A stretch of DNA of 64,000 nt from Actinoplanes sp. NBRC 103695 (GCF_030269485.1 NZ_BSTL01000005.1:107010-171009); one strand, 5' to 3'. Positions 16,324 to 26,614 are shown, counted from the stretch's first letter. Numbers and translations: made by a program. The notes: generated by a model not told the origin, from the letters alone.

Positions 16324-17292
16324 ATGGCCGTCGTGTCCATGCGTCAGCTGCTGGAAAGCGGTGTCCACTTCGGGCACCAGACCCGGCGCTGGAACCCGAA
16401 GATGAAGCGCTTCATCTTCACCGAGCGCAACGGTATCTACATCATCGACCTGCGCCAGACCCTCGACTACATCGAGAAGGCGTACGCGTACGTGCGGGGC
16501 ACCGTCGCCGAGGGTGGCCACATCCTCTTCGTCGGCACCAAGAAGCAGGCCCAGGAGGCCATCGCCGAGCAGGCGACGCGCGTGGGCCAGCCGTACGTGA
16601 ACCACCGCTGGCTGGGCGGCATGCTGACCAACTTCCAGACGGTCTACAAGCGCCTGCAGCGGATGAAGGAGCTCGAGGGCCTGGGTGACCTGACCGGCAC
16701 CGCCCCCGGGTACACCAAGAAGGAGACCCTGCAGCTCTTCCGTGAGAAGACCAAGCTCACCAAGACGCTGGGTGGCCTGCGGGACATGACCAAGGTGCCG
16801 TCCGCGATCTGGGTGGTCGACACCAAGAAGGAGCACATCGCCGTCGACGAGGCCCGCAAGCTGGGCATCCCGGTGATCGCCGTGCTCGACACCAACTGCG
16901 ACCCGGACGAGGTCGACTTCCCGATCCCGGGCAACGACGACGCGATCCGTTCGGCCGAGCTGCTCACCCGGGTGATCGCCACCGCCGTCGCGGACGGTCT
17001 GATCGCCCGCTCCGGCCGCAACCGCGGTGACGCCGACGTCAAGCCCGAGCCGGGCGCCGTCGCCGCCGGCGAGCCGCTGCCGGAGTGGGAGCGCGACCTC
17101 TACGAGGGCGCTGAGAAGAAGGCCGCCGACACCGAGGCCGCTCCGGCTGCCGAGGCCGCTCCGGCCGCTGAGGCCGCTCCGGCTGCCGAGGCTGCTGAGG
17201 CTGCTCCGGCCGCGGAGGCCGCCCCTGTCGCGGAGGCTGCCGCCCCCGCCGCCGAGGCCGAGCCGGTCGCCGCCGCGAAGGCCGCCGAGTAA
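16324..17292 (+). CDS. rpsB: 30S ribosomal protein S2
   Basis: Core residues 1-255 contain [30 protein letters not shown] and [19 protein letters not shown], all S2 signatures. The last 60 or so residues are an Ala/Glu/Pro tail with AAPAAEA repeats, like the tail on S16 in this window. Strong leader and a GGGAGC ribosome site. tsf follows after 30 bases. Confidence 0.98.
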   Translation: MAVVSMRQLLESGVHFGHQTRRWNPKMKRFIFTERNGIYIIDLRQTLDYIEKAYAYVRGTVAEGGHILFVGTKKQAQEAIAEQATRVGQPYVNHRWLGGMLTNFQTVYKRLQRMKELEGLGDLTGTAPGYTKKETLQLFREKTKLTKTLGGLRDMTKVPSAIWVVDTKKEHIAVDEARKLGIPVIAVLDTNCDPDEVDFPIPGNDDAIRSAELLTRVIATAVADGLIARSGRNRGDADVKPEPGAVAAGEPLPEWERDLYEGAEKKAADTEAAPAAEAAPAAEAAPAAEAAEAAPAAEAAPVAEAAAPAAEAEPVAAAKAAE

Positions 17293-17322
17293 TCCCAGAG
17301 CCGACAATCTAGAGAGCGAGTC

Positions 17323-18153
17323 ATGGCTAACTACACCGCCGCGGATGTGAAGAAGCTCCGCGACCTCACCGGCGCCGGGATGATGGACTGCAAGAAGGCG
17401 CTCGTCGAGTCGGACGGTGACTTCGACGCGGCCGTCGAGTTCCTGCGCGTCAAGGGCGCCAAGGACGTCGGCAAGCGGGCCGGCCGGACCGCCGCGAACG
17501 GCATCGTGGCGCACTCCGGCAAGGCGCTTCTCGAGCTCAACTGCGAGACCGACTTCGTCGCCAAGACCGAGGACTTCGTCGCCCTGGGTCAGCAGCTCGT
17601 CGAGCTGGGCGCGGCGAACAAGGTCGCCGACGCGGCCGCGCTGAGCACCACGACGCTGCCGGACGGCCGTACGGTCGCCGACGCGATCCAGGACTTCTCG
17701 GCCAAGATCGGCGAGAAGATCGTGCTCAACCGGTTCGCCGAGGTGGAGGGCAACGCCGCCGTCTACCTGCACCGCAAGGCGCAGGACCTGCCGCCGCAGG
17801 TGGGCGTCCTGGTCGAGTACTCGGGCAAGGACGACGAGGCCGCCGACGCGGACGCTCGCGGCATCGGGATGCAGATCGCCGCGATGCGGCCGAAGTTCCT
17901 GAACCGCGACGCGGTCCCCGCCGAGACGGTGGAGTCGGAGCGCCGGATCGCCGAGCAGACCGCTCGCGAGGAAGGCAAGCCCGAGCAGGCACTGCCCAAG
18001 ATCATCGAGGGCCGGGTGAACTCCTTCTTCAAGGACTTCGTCCTGCTCGAGCAGCCGTCGGTGACGGACAACAAGAAGACGGTGGCCGCGGTCGCCAAGG
18101 AGGCCGGGATCGAGATCACCCGGTTCGTCCGCTTCGAGGTCGGCCAGGAGTAA
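17323..18153 (+). CDS. tsf: Elongation factor Ts
   Basis: Guanine-nucleotide exchange factor for EF-Tu. The N-terminal UBA-like domain ([19 protein letters not shown]) and the EF-Tu-contacting [14 protein letters not shown] are intact, and the full 276-residue length is present. Co-transcribed with rpsB and followed by a terminator. Confidence 0.98.
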   Translation: MANYTAADVKKLRDLTGAGMMDCKKALVESDGDFDAAVEFLRVKGAKDVGKRAGRTAANGIVAHSGKALLELNCETDFVAKTEDFVALGQQLVELGAANKVADAAALSTTTLPDGRTVADAIQDFSAKIGEKIVLNRFAEVEGNAAVYLHRKAQDLPPQVGVLVEYSGKDDEAADADARGIGMQIAAMRPKFLNRDAVPAETVESERRIAEQTAREEGKPEQALPKIIEGRVNSFFKDFVLLEQPSVTDNKKTVAAVAKEAGIEITRFVRFEVGQE

Positions 18154-18180
18154 GAGCACCACAAAGCTCCGAACGGACAG

Positions 18181-18214
18181 GGAGGTCGGGCACGCGATTC
18201 TGCGCCCGGCCTCC
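18181..18214 (+). terminator. Terminator after tsf
   Basis: An 11-base stem, GGAGGTCGGGC with GCCCGGCCTCC (one G-U pair), and a 12-base loop. Nine bases later TAGGGT (18223-18228) is a likely -10 for pyrH. Confidence 0.7.
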
Positions 18215-18261
18215 TCGTCACATAGGGTCTCTGCAGTAGCCGGTTGGGGAAGGCGGATCTG

Positions 18262-19035
18262 ATGACGATGGTGACCGAGCAGGCCGTTCGGATCGACGAT
18301 CCAGCGCCGCCCGTGCGCCCGCGCCGGGTCGTGCTGAAGATGTCCGGCGAGGTCTTCGGCGGCGGCCAGGTCGGCGTCGATCCGGACGTCGTGCAGGGCA
18401 TCGCCCGGCAGATCGCCACCGTGATCAGGCGCGGCGTTCAGGTCGCGGTCGTGATGGGTGGTGGCAACTTCTTCCGGGGCGCCGAGCTGCAGAAACGCGG
18501 CATGGACAGGTCCCGGGCCGACTACATGGGCATGCTCGGCACGGTGATGAACTGTCTCGCGCTGCAGGACTTCCTGGAGAAGGAAGGCATCGAGACGCGG
18601 GTGCAGACCGCGATCACGATGGCCCAGGTCGCCGAGCCGTACATTCCGTTGCGCGCCATCCGGCACCTGGAGAAGGGCCGCGTGGTCATCTTCGGTGCGG
18701 GCGCCGGCATGCCGTACTTCTCCACCGACACGGTCACCGCGCAGCGCGCGCTGGAGATCCACGCCGATCTGGTGCTGATGAGCAAGAACGGCGTCGACGG
18801 CGTGTACACCGCCGACCCGCGTACCGACCCGACCGCGCGCAAGATCGAGACGATCACCTTCGCCGGGGTCATCCAGCAGGGTCTCCGGGTGGCCGACCAG
18901 GCCGCCTTCAGCCTGTGCCAGGAGAACGACCTGCCGATGCTCGTCTTCGGCGCCCAGGGCGACGACACGATCGTCCGCGCGGTCAGCGGCGAGAAGATCG
19001 GTACCTTGATCACCGCCGAGCAGCAGGACCACTGA
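18262..19035 (+). CDS. pyrH: UMP kinase
   Basis: Phosphorylates UMP to UDP, feeding pyrimidine synthesis, and is GTP-activated in bacteria. Amino-acid-kinase fold with [24 protein letters not shown] and [13 protein letters not shown]. Start ATG 18262 has a perfect GGGGAAGG (18246-18253) eight bases ahead; a TTG at 18244 is in frame but lacks this. Product 257 residues. Confidence 0.97.
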   Translation: MTMVTEQAVRIDDPAPPVRPRRVVLKMSGEVFGGGQVGVDPDVVQGIARQIATVIRRGVQVAVVMGGGNFFRGAELQKRGMDRSRADYMGMLGTVMNCLALQDFLEKEGIETRVQTAITMAQVAEPYIPLRAIRHLEKGRVVIFGAGAGMPYFSTDTVTAQRALEIHADLVLMSKNGVDGVYTADPRTDPTARKIETITFAGVIQQGLRVADQAAFSLCQENDLPMLVFGAQGDDTIVRAVSGEKIGTLITAEQQDH

Positions 19036-19071
19036 GCAACTGAGCAGCAACGAGCCAAGGAGGCGACGGCG

Positions 19072-19629
19072 GTGATCGAGGAGACCCTCTTCGAGGCCGA
19101 GGAGAAGATGGAGAGCGCGGTCGAGCACGCCAAGGAGGAGTTCGCCGCGATCCGGACGGGACGCGCCACACCGGCGATGTTCTCGAAGATCGTCGTCGAC
19201 TACTACGGCGCTCCGACCCCGGTCACCCAGATGGCGTCGGTCGGTGTGCCGGAGCCGCGCATGGTCATCGTCAAGCCGTACGACCAGTCGCAGCTCGGCC
19301 CGATCGAGCGCGCCATCCGCGATTCCGACCTCGGGGTGAACCCCAACAACGAGGGCACCCAGCTGCGCATCCACCTGCCGCAGATGACCGAGGAACGCCG
19401 CCGCGAGATGATCAAGGTCGCCCGCGGCAAGGCGGAGGAAGGCCGGGTCGCCATCCGTAACGTCCGCCGCAAGGCCAAGGAGCAGCTGGACCGTCTGGTC
19501 AAGGACGGCGAGGCCGGCGAGGACGACGGCCGCCGCGCGGAGAAGGAGCTCGACGACGTCACCCACAAGTACGTGGCCGTCGTCGACGATCTGGTGAAGC
19601 ACAAGGAATCAGAACTGCTCGAGGTCTGA
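19072..19629 (+). CDS. frr: Ribosome recycling factor
   Basis: With EF-G splits post-termination ribosomes. The 185-residue three-helix-bundle protein has [34 protein letters not shown] and the closing coiled region. GTG start with AAGGAGG about 7 bases upstream. Its stop overlaps the start of cdsA. Confidence 0.98.
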   Translation: MIEETLFEAEEKMESAVEHAKEEFAAIRTGRATPAMFSKIVVDYYGAPTPVTQMASVGVPEPRMVIVKPYDQSQLGPIERAIRDSDLGVNPNNEGTQLRIHLPQMTEERRREMIKVARGKAEEGRVAIRNVRRKAKEQLDRLVKDGEAGEDDGRRAEKELDDVTHKYVAVVDDLVKHKESELLEV

Positions 19630-20690
19630 TGTCGTACCTCGATCCCCGTGGCGGAACGCCCAACCCAGGCGATGGCCCGTCCTCCCCGGACGGGCCGGGG
19701 GCTTACGCCGCCTACTGGGCGCCCGCCGCGGAGGAGCCGGCACCGGTCGGGCCGGCACCTGTCGCCCCGGCCTGGGACGCGCCGACCGCCGCGACCTCGA
19801 CCTCGGAGGCCGAGTACGAGTTGACCGCCGGACCGCGTGGCGGCAAGGGCAAGCGCCGGGCCAACCCCAAGACCTCCGGCCGGGCCGGGCGCAACCTGCC
19901 CGCCGCCCTCGCCGTCGGCACCGGTCTCGGCCTCACCGTGCTGGCTTCGCTGGTGATCTGGCGGCCCGCGTTCCTCGCCGTGATCGCCGCGGCGGCCACC
20001 GTCGGCATCTGGGAGATGGTCCGCGCCCTGCGGGTCACCGGTGCCGAGCCGCCGATGGTCCCGCTGATCGGCGGCGGCCTGCTGATGACCGGCCTGGCCT
20101 GGTTCGCCGGTGAGGACGCGGTCGTCTTCGGCCTGGTGATCACCGTGCTCGCCGCGATCGTGTGGCGGCTGGCCGACCGGCCGAGACAGTTCCGCGTCGA
20201 CTTCCGCGCCAGCCTGCTGATCGCGGTGTACGTGCCGTTCCTGATCAGCTTCGCCGTGCTGCTGGTGCAGCCCGAGGACGACGGGCCGTGGCGGGTGCTG
20301 TGCGTGCTGATCGCGGTGATCCTCTCCGACACCGGCGGGTACGCGGCCGGCGTCTTCCTCGGCAAGCACCCGATGGCCCCGGCGATCAGCCCGAAGAAGT
20401 CCTGGGAGGGCTTCGGCGGCTCGGTGACCGCGGCGGCGCTGGGCAGCGGCCTGCTGCTCTACTTCCTGCTCGACGCGGAAGTCTGGTGGGGCCTGCTGTT
20501 CGGCGCGGTGATCGCGGTCGTCGCGGTGGTCGGCGATCTGGCCGAGTCGATGCTCAAGCGGGACCTCGGTATCAAGGACATGAGCCAGCTCCTGCCCGGC
20601 CACGGCGGCCTGATGGATCGGCTGGACTCGATCCTGTTCGCGGTGCCCACGGCGTATGTGCTGCTGACGCTGATCGCGCCGCCGGGGTAA
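19629..20690 (+). CDS. cdsA: Phosphatidate cytidylyltransferase
   Basis: Makes CDP-diacylglycerol for phospholipid synthesis at the membrane. Residues 1-95 are a hydrophilic Pro/Ala/Gly extension. About eight membrane helices follow, and the CdsA signature GDLAESMLKRDLGIKDMSQL lies near the end, followed by LPGHGGLMDRLDS. Overlaps frr by one base. Confidence 0.96.
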   Translation: MSYLDPRGGTPNPGDGPSSPDGPGAYAAYWAPAAEEPAPVGPAPVAPAWDAPTAATSTSEAEYELTAGPRGGKGKRRANPKTSGRAGRNLPAALAVGTGLGLTVLASLVIWRPAFLAVIAAAATVGIWEMVRALRVTGAEPPMVPLIGGGLLMTGLAWFAGEDAVVFGLVITVLAAIVWRLADRPRQFRVDFRASLLIAVYVPFLISFAVLLVQPEDDGPWRVLCVLIAVILSDTGGYAAGVFLGKHPMAPAISPKKSWEGFGGSVTAAALGSGLLLYFLLDAEVWWGLLFGAVIAVVAVVGDLAESMLKRDLGIKDMSQLLPGHGGLMDRLDSILFAVPTAYVLLTLIAPPG

Positions 20691-20734
20691 GCGATGAGTG
20701 ACGACATGCCCGAGCGTGGGAGACTGGAAGCGCC

Positions 20735-21913
20735 ATGACGACTCTTCCGGTCATCCCGACCAGTCCCGACTCGCCGGACGCTGTGCGTACGCGCCGTCGA
20801 GCCAGCATGCCCCCACGCCACCTGGCCGATCTCGATCTGGCCGGCCGTCAGGCCGCCGTCAAAGGTCTCGGCGAGCCGGCCTTCCGTGCCAAGCAGATCT
20901 CCACCCACTACTTCGGCCGGCTGGTCCGTGACGCCGGCGCGATGACCGACCTGCCCGCCGCCTCGCGGGAACGGCTGACCAGCGACCTGCTGCCCACCCT
21001 GCTCACCCCGGTGCGCGAGCTGGCCTGCGACGACGGCGCCACCCGCAAGACCCTGTGGCGGCTGCACGACAACGCGCTCGTGGAGAGCGTGCTGATGGGC
21101 TACCCCGACAGGATCACCGCCTGTGTCTCCAGCCAGGCCGGCTGCGGCATGGCGTGCCCGTTCTGTGCCACCGGCCAGGCCGGCCTGACCCGCAACCTCT
21201 CCATCGCCGAGATCGTCGACCAGGTCGTCTATCTCGCCGGGGTGGCCGCGTCGGGTGCGGTCACCGGCTCACCGCCGCGGTTGTCCCGGGTCGTCTTCAT
21301 GGGCATGGGCGAGCCGCTGGCCAACTATCCGCGGGTGCTCGAGGCGGTTCGCCGGCTCACCGCGCCGGCGCCGGAGGGCCTCGGGCTGTCGCAGCGGCAC
21401 ATCACCGTGTCGACCGTGGGGCTGGTGCCCGCAATGCGCCGGTTGATTGCGGAAGAGCTTCAGGTGACCCTTGCACTCTCACTGCACGCCCCCGATGATG
21501 ATCTGCGCGATGAGCTAGTGCCCGTCAACCAGCGTTGGAAGGTGGCCGAGGTGCTCGGAGCCGCGTTCGACTACGCGGCGCAGACGGGACGCCGGATCTC
21601 CATCGAGTACGCCCTGATCAGGGACGTAAACGATCAGCCCTGGCGCGCCGACCTGCTTGGCAGGCTGCTGCGCGGCAAGCTGGCCCATGTGAATCTCATC
21701 CCGCTGAACCCGACTCCGGGCAGCAAGTGGGATGCCAGCCCGAAGCCGGTCGAACGGGAGTTCGTCGCCCGGCTCCGGGCGGCCGGTGTGGCGACGACGG
21801 TCCGGGACACCCGGGGCCGCGAGATCGACGGCGCCTGCGGCCAGCTGGCCGCGGGCGAGGTGACGGCGGAGGGCGCTGGGGGCCTCACCGCCGACGCGGA
21901 GGTGGCACAGTGA
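20735..21913 (+). CDS. rlmN: Dual-specificity rRNA/tRNA methyltransferase RlmN
   Basis: Radical-SAM enzyme that methylates C2 of A2503 in 23S rRNA and A37 in some tRNAs. The [4Fe-4S] Cys triad is in [30 protein letters not shown] binds SAM, and the C-terminal GCS-like region has the TVRDTRG motif. The usual second catalytic Cys lies in DGACGQL. Length 392 is slightly long because of an N-terminal extension. Confidence 0.97.
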   Translation: MTTLPVIPTSPDSPDAVRTRRRASMPPRHLADLDLAGRQAAVKGLGEPAFRAKQISTHYFGRLVRDAGAMTDLPAASRERLTSDLLPTLLTPVRELACDDGATRKTLWRLHDNALVESVLMGYPDRITACVSSQAGCGMACPFCATGQAGLTRNLSIAEIVDQVVYLAGVAASGAVTGSPPRLSRVVFMGMGEPLANYPRVLEAVRRLTAPAPEGLGLSQRHITVSTVGLVPAMRRLIAEELQVTLALSLHAPDDDLRDELVPVNQRWKVAEVLGAAFDYAAQTGRRISIEYALIRDVNDQPWRADLLGRLLRGKLAHVNLIPLNPTPGSKWDASPKPVEREFVARLRAAGVATTVRDTRGREIDGACGQLAAGEVTAEGAGGLTADAEVAQ

Positions 21914-21950
21914 CTGGGCCGAGTACCCAGCAGCAGGATTGGGAGACGTT

Positions 21951-22964
21951 GTGACGAGTCAGGGGCAGCGTTTCCGTCGGCGCGCGCTGCGGCGCGGCTA
22001 CAAGGTGGATGAGGTCGACAGCTTCCTCGACCGGGTGGAGGCGACCCTGGCCGGCGAGCAGGTCGGACCGCCGGTCGGCGCTCAGGAGGTGCACGACGTC
22101 GTCTTCCGGGTGCGCTTCGGCGGATACGACGAGTGGCAGGTCGACCTGCACCTGGACCGGGTGGAGCGGCAGCTCGCCGAGTTCGAGGAGCGCGGCGGCG
22201 GGCGCTCACCCGACCCGCGCATGGCGCCCGAGCCGATGCGTGGCGGTGGCGGTGGCATGCCGGTCGACCGGATGGGCCCGTCGATGGGCGCCGGGATGAG
22301 CCGAGGCGCCCCGCCCACCGAGCGCATCCAGATGCCCCCGCAGATGCCGCAGCGCCAGCAGCAGCAGTTGCCGCCGCCCCCGGCGCCGGATCCGAGCTAC
22401 GACCCGGCCTACGGCCGTGGCGGCTACGACGAGCCTTCGTACGGCGGCCAGCGCGGCCAGATGGGCCCCGGCGGTCCCGGCCCCGGCCCCGCACCGGGCG
22501 GCTACGACACCGGCCAGTACGAGGCGTTCGAGCCGGGCCGGCACGGCAAGGCGGACATGACCGCCGAGATCCGGATGCCGGAGCGCGACCGTGGCGGCTA
22601 CGGCGGCCCGGCCCCGATGAGTGGCCCGCCGGCGCCGATGAGCGGCCCGCCCTCCCCGATGAGCGGCCCCCCGATGGGTGGCGGCCCCGGCATGGGTGGC
22701 GGTGGCCCGAACGGCGAGCTCTACCGGGTGGACCAGTTGCGGCGGACGTTCCAGCCGCGGCGGTTCGGCAGCGGGTACGACCCCATGCAGGTGGATCGGC
22801 TTTTCGAGAGCATCCTGCAGGCGATGTCCGGGCGCGGCCCGATGCCGGTCCCCGAGAACGAGCTCGACACGCTGCAGTTCGGGCTGGTTCCGGGCGGCTA
22901 CTTCGAGGCCGAGGTCGACGCCGCGCTGCGCGAGGTGAAAGACATCCTGCTCCGGCGCCGGTGA
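21951..22964 (+). CDS. Protein with four DivIVA-like segments and a Gly/Met/Pro linker
   Basis: A 337-residue protein. Two DivIVA-type segments lie at the N-terminus (RGYKVDEVDSFLDRVEATL; FGGYDEWQVDLHLDRVERQL) and two at the C-terminus (GSGYDPMQVDRLFESILQA; GGYFEAEVDAALREVKDILL). Between them about 180 residues are low complexity, with repeats of PMSGPP. DivIVA-type segments sense membrane curvature and oligomerise at poles and septa. A polar or septal scaffold role is inferred. GTG 21951 was chosen because it begins MTSQGQRFRRRAL directly ahead of the first segment. Confidence 0.82.
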   Translation: MTSQGQRFRRRALRRGYKVDEVDSFLDRVEATLAGEQVGPPVGAQEVHDVVFRVRFGGYDEWQVDLHLDRVERQLAEFEERGGGRSPDPRMAPEPMRGGGGGMPVDRMGPSMGAGMSRGAPPTERIQMPPQMPQRQQQQLPPPPAPDPSYDPAYGRGGYDEPSYGGQRGQMGPGGPGPGPAPGGYDTGQYEAFEPGRHGKADMTAEIRMPERDRGGYGGPAPMSGPPAPMSGPPSPMSGPPMGGGPGMGGGGPNGELYRVDQLRRTFQPRRFGSGYDPMQVDRLFESILQAMSGRGPMPVPENELDTLQFGLVPGGYFEAEVDAALREVKDILLRRR

Positions 22965-22997
22965 TGTGACCGCGTAAGGCCGGTGATGTGACTGCGT

Positions 22998-23026
22998 AAG
23001 AAGGGGCCCCTCAAGGGCCCCTTCTT
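22998..23026. terminator. Bidirectional terminator
   Basis: A perfect 12-base stem, AAGAAGGGGCCC with GGGCCCCTTCTT, and a five-base loop between two convergent genes. T-rich bases follow on the plus strand and the complementary A-run serves the minus strand. Just before it, the sequence GGTGATGTGAC-GCGTAAG occurs twice in tandem (about 22962-23000). Confidence 0.85.
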
Positions 23027-23030
23027 CGTC

Positions 23031-23258
23031 TTACTGGTCGTTGGCCTTGAGGCCGTTACGGCGCAGAACGGCGTCGGCGATCACCGCGCCGACCAGGGCC
23101 AGCGCGGTGAGGACGAGGAAGATGTTCTCGGTGTTGCCCTCGTGGTTGCCCCAGAAATACATCAGGATGATCACGGCCGAGCCCAGCGCGCCGCGCCGAG
23201 CCCATTTGCGGTTGCCCGGCTTGAGCTGATCGGGAGCGTAAACCGGCTCTTCTGCCAC
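23031..23258 (-). CDS. DUF2631 small membrane protein
   Basis: A 75-residue protein with two predicted membrane helices (GALGSAVIILMYFWG and NIFLVLTALALVGAVIADAVL) joined by a short polar loop. DUF2631 is an actinobacterial family usually found near dxr and rlmN; its function is unknown. GTG start has AGGAGG about 10 bases upstream. Confidence 0.8.
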   Translation of the reverse strand: MAEEPVYAPDQLKPGNRKWARRGALGSAVIILMYFWGNHEGNTENIFLVLTALALVGAVIADAVLRRNGLKANDQ

Positions 23259-23388
23259 GACTCGGTCCTCCTGCGGCGGGGAAGCGTTTCTCCCGGTCAT
23301 TTTCGCACGGCGGCTCCGCGCGCAGCCCACCAACCCGGACCCGGTACCTTCGATGCCGTTGGGACACCCGGAGCGAGGGAGAGCAACG

Positions 23389-24942
23389 GTGCGGATCACG
23401 GGCACTGGGCACGCGAGCATGCGGATCGACACGGCCGCGGGCAGCATTCTGTGCGATCCGTGGGTCAACCCGGCGTTCTTCGCCTCGTGGTTCCCCTTTC
23501 CGGACAACTCCCTGCTCGACTGGGACACGCTGGGTGACGTCGACTACCTGTACGTGTCGCACCTGCACCGGGACCACTTCGACGCGCAGAACCTGAAGCG
23601 GCACATCAGCAAGAAGGCGACGGTGCTGCTGCCGGAGTACCCGACCAGCCAGCTCGAGGACGAGCTGCGTGACCTGGGCTTCACCAGCTTCCTGAAGACG
23701 AAGTCGAACCAGGTGCACGAGCTCGACGGTGGACTGAAGGTGATGATCCAGGCGCTGATCAGCCCGACCGACGGCCCGATCGGCGACTCGGCGCTGTGGG
23801 TGGAGCACGACGGCATCCGGGTGCTCAACCAGAACGACGCCCGCCCGGCCGACCTGACCACGTTCGCCGAGCTGGGCCACGTGCACGCGCACCTGCTGCA
23901 GTTCTCCGGCGCGATCTGGTACCCGATGGTCTACGAGCTGCCGCAGAACGCGAAGACGGCGTTCGGCAAGCAGAAACGCGACCGGCAGTTCGACCGGACC
24001 TGGCGCTACATCGACGACCTCAAGGCGTCGTACGTCTTCCCGATCGCCGGCCCGCCGTGCTTCCTCGACGACGACCTGTGGCAGTTCAACGACATCCACG
24101 GCGACGAGGGCAACATCTTCCCGGACCAGTCGGTGTTCATGTCGGAGTACGCGAAGGTCGGCGGCACCAACGGCGTCGTCCTCCTGCCCGGCAGCGTCTC
24201 CTCGCTCACGCAGGACACCTGCGAGACCACGCACCCGACCGACGTCGACGAGTTCTTCGCGAACAAGGCCGTGCACCTCGAGGAGATGCGCGAACGCAAG
24301 CGGCCGGTCATCGAGGCGGAGAAGGCGTCCTGGCGGCACCCCGAGATCGACGTGCTGGGCGAGCTGAAGAAGCGCATCGAGCCGCTGCTCGAGGAGTCGC
24401 TGTTCATGGCCAACGGCGTCGGCGGCCCGGTCCGCTTCGACCTGACCGACTCGTTCGGCCCCGGCGGCGAGGTCCTCGAGTCGATCGTCGTGGACTTCCC
24501 CGGCAAGCAGGTCAGGCCGTACGCGGACGAGAAGGTCCGCTACCGCTTCAAGACCGGCCGCGCCCTGATCGAGCACCTGATCCACATCGACGAGGGTGAC
24601 TGGGTCAACTCACTCTTCCTGTCCTGCCGCTTCTCCGCGGCCCGGATCGGGCAGTACAACGAGTTCGTCTACTCGTTCTTCAAGTGCCTGTCCGAGGAGC
24701 GCCTGCAGTACGCCGAGGGCTGGTACGACGAGCACGAGCGCTCGGTCGACGCCGAGGACACCGAGATCGGCGACTGGAACGTGCAACGCCGCTGCCCTCA
24801 CCTGAAGGCGGATCTGTCGCGCTTCGGCGTCCTCGACGGCAACACCCTGACCTGCCAGCTCCACGGCTGGAAATTCGACCTGCCCAGCGGCCGCTGCCTC
24901 ACGAGCGTCGGCCACAAGATCCGCGCCGAGAAGCGGGACTAG
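23389..24942 (+). CDS. Metallo-beta-lactamase fold/Rieske [2Fe-2S] fusion protein
   Basis: A 517-residue fusion. Residues 1-240 form a UlaG-like metallo-beta-lactamase fold with the metal motif VSHLHRDHFD. The last 60 residues are a Rieske domain with CPH (in QRRCPHLKADL) and CQLHGWKFD as the two cluster-binding boxes. The middle part (about 270-430) is helical and carries no motif I know. Rieske plus this fold suggests an oxygenase or hydroxylase on an amide or sugar substrate (CMP-sialate hydroxylase has the same two folds). The substrate is unknown. GTG start lies after a GAGGGAGAG. Confidence 0.85.
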   Translation: MRITGTGHASMRIDTAAGSILCDPWVNPAFFASWFPFPDNSLLDWDTLGDVDYLYVSHLHRDHFDAQNLKRHISKKATVLLPEYPTSQLEDELRDLGFTSFLKTKSNQVHELDGGLKVMIQALISPTDGPIGDSALWVEHDGIRVLNQNDARPADLTTFAELGHVHAHLLQFSGAIWYPMVYELPQNAKTAFGKQKRDRQFDRTWRYIDDLKASYVFPIAGPPCFLDDDLWQFNDIHGDEGNIFPDQSVFMSEYAKVGGTNGVVLLPGSVSSLTQDTCETTHPTDVDEFFANKAVHLEEMRERKRPVIEAEKASWRHPEIDVLGELKKRIEPLLEESLFMANGVGGPVRFDLTDSFGPGGEVLESIVVDFPGKQVRPYADEKVRYRFKTGRALIEHLIHIDEGDWVNSLFLSCRFSAARIGQYNEFVYSFFKCLSEERLQYAEGWYDEHERSVDAEDTEIGDWNVQRRCPHLKADLSRFGVLDGNTLTCQLHGWKFDLPSGRCLTSVGHKIRAEKRD

Positions 24943-24949
24943 ACACGAC

Positions 24950-26542
24950 CTAGCGCCCCAGGTCCTTGAGGATGCGCATGGCGGCGTTGTGGCCGCCGGC
25001 GCCGATGACGCTGCCTGCCGGATGGGTGCCGGCCGAGCCCGCGTAGAGGCCGTCGAGGCCGGTCGCGTAAGGCATTCGCTGGTCGAAGGCGACCGTGTTG
25101 TCGACGTGGTGGATGTGGCCGCCGGTGATGCCGAAGTGCCGCTCGATGCCGGGCGGGGTGAGCGGCATCGTGTCGGCGACCAGGTCGCTGGTGCCGGGCG
25201 CGTACTTGTCGCAGACGGCCAGCAGTTTCTCGACGTAGCCGGGCAACGCCTCGTCCCACGTGGTGCCCGCGAGCTCGTAGGGCACCGACTGCACGAACAG
25301 CGCCGACGAGTGGTGGCCGTCGGCGTCCCGCAGGCTCGGGTCGACCGTGGTGTGCAGGTACCACTCGATGGTCGGCTCCTCGGGCAGCCGCCCGGCCTGC
25401 ACGTCGGCCCACATCGCCCGCAGCGCGGCCATCGGGGACTCCGCGTCCTGGCCGGAGAGCGCGGCCGAGCCGGGCAGCAGGTGGATGGTCGAGCCGAACG
25501 GCGACGGCGCGTCCGCCGGGAGGCAGGAGAAGACCGGCAGGTCGCGCAGAGCCAGGTTGACCTTCATGGTGGTGCCCGGCTTCCGCACGGCCGCCATGTG
25601 CTCGGTCAGCGATGCCGGCAGCGCGCCCTCGGGCACGAGAGACAGCAGCCGGAACGGGTCACAGGCGCCCAGCACGACGGTCGCTGCCACGGACGAGCCG
25701 TCGGCCAGGACCACGCCGCTCGCCGCGCCGCCGTCCACGGTCACCGCGCTCACCGGCGTACCGGTGAAGATCTTGGCTCCTGATGCCCGTGCCGCGTCGG
25801 CGAAGGTGCGTGACACCGTGCCCATGCCGCCGGCCGCGATCATCCAGGTGCCGTCCGCACCGGGCAGCCGGCACATGTTGTGCGCCAGGAAGTTGTGGCC
25901 GGTGCCGGGGTCGTCCGGTCCCGCGTTCAGGCCGGAGATGCCGTCGGTCACCGCGTACATGCTCATCAGAAGCTCGGACTTGAAACCGAAGCGTGCGAGG
26001 TAGTCGGCGACCGACCCACGCACCAGGTCGATGAACGTGCTCTGCAGCGACGGGCGGATGTACCGGTCGGCGATCTGCTCGACCGAGCCCGGCTCCCGCA
26101 GCCAGGCCGGAGCCAGGTCGGCGCGCAGCGCCGCCACCTCGACCGCCATCGCCTCGTCGGCGGCCACGTCGCGCGGCGAGAAGAACCGCTCCATCTGCGC
26201 GCGGGTGGCCGCACGGTCGCTGCCGAACAGCAGGTAGGGCGAACCGGCCGGGCCGGGCGTCGGCAGGAAGTAGTGCGGGTCGCGGCGCAGCACCGGGATG
26301 TCCACGTCGAGGATCCGCAGCAGCTCCGGCGGCATCAGGCCGAGCAGATAGGACCCGGTGGACTGGCCCAGGCCGGGCACCCGGGGGAACGGGTGCTCGG
26401 TGCGGGTGGCGCCGCCCAGCACGTCGGCTGCCTCCAGCACCACCACGTCCAAACCGGCGCGGGCGAGCAGGATCGCCGACACCAGACCGTTGTGGCCCGA
26501 CCCGATGATGACCACGTCGGCACGCTGTGGAAGAGACGTCAT
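24950..26542 (-). CDS. FAD-dependent oxidoreductase, phytoene-dehydrogenase-like
   Basis: A 530-residue flavoprotein. The N-terminal dinucleotide motif is VVIIGSGHNGLVSAILLARAG, followed by LEAADVLGGATRT. A C-terminal FAD-binding block is GLDGLYAGSAGTHPAGSV. This is the CrtI/PYROXD2-like group. No carotenoid genes are adjacent, so a desaturase role cannot be assumed. TAGGGT (26554-26549) ends six bases before the ATG, and the MMPL gene diverges with the same arrangement. Confidence 0.88.
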   Translation of the reverse strand: MTSLPQRADVVIIGSGHNGLVSAILLARAGLDVVVLEAADVLGGATRTEHPFPRVPGLGQSTGSYLLGLMPPELLRILDVDIPVLRRDPHYFLPTPGPAGSPYLLFGSDRAATRAQMERFFSPRDVAADEAMAVEVAALRADLAPAWLREPGSVEQIADRYIRPSLQSTFIDLVRGSVADYLARFGFKSELLMSMYAVTDGISGLNAGPDDPGTGHNFLAHNMCRLPGADGTWMIAAGGMGTVSRTFADAARASGAKIFTGTPVSAVTVDGGAASGVVLADGSSVAATVVLGACDPFRLLSLVPEGALPASLTEHMAAVRKPGTTMKVNLALRDLPVFSCLPADAPSPFGSTIHLLPGSAALSGQDAESPMAALRAMWADVQAGRLPEEPTIEWYLHTTVDPSLRDADGHHSSALFVQSVPYELAGTTWDEALPGYVEKLLAVCDKYAPGTSDLVADTMPLTPPGIERHFGITGGHIHHVDNTVAFDQRMPYATGLDGLYAGSAGTHPAGSVIGAGGHNAAMRILKDLGR

Positions 26543-26614
26543 GGCTGGACCCTAGCGCTGAAATCCGGCTCACGTTCGAGGCTGTGGATAACGGACGTCC
26601 AGTAGGTTGACGGC
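26543..26614. promoter_or_regulatory. Divergent leaderless promoters around a DnaA-box-like site
   Basis: Minus-strand TAGGGT (26554-26549) serves the FAD gene and plus-strand TAGGTT (26603-26608) the MMPL gene. Each ends six bases before a start codon. Between them TGTGGATAA (26583-26591) is the exact complement of the box TTATCCACA. Confidence 0.5.

Noticed and set aside
15736..19602. A 1288-codon open frame on the minus strand
   Set aside because: It is antisense to rpsB, tsf, pyrH and frr, all certain genes; long shadow frames are expected at this GC. Its product is low-complexity Arg/Leu/Asp/His-rich sequence.
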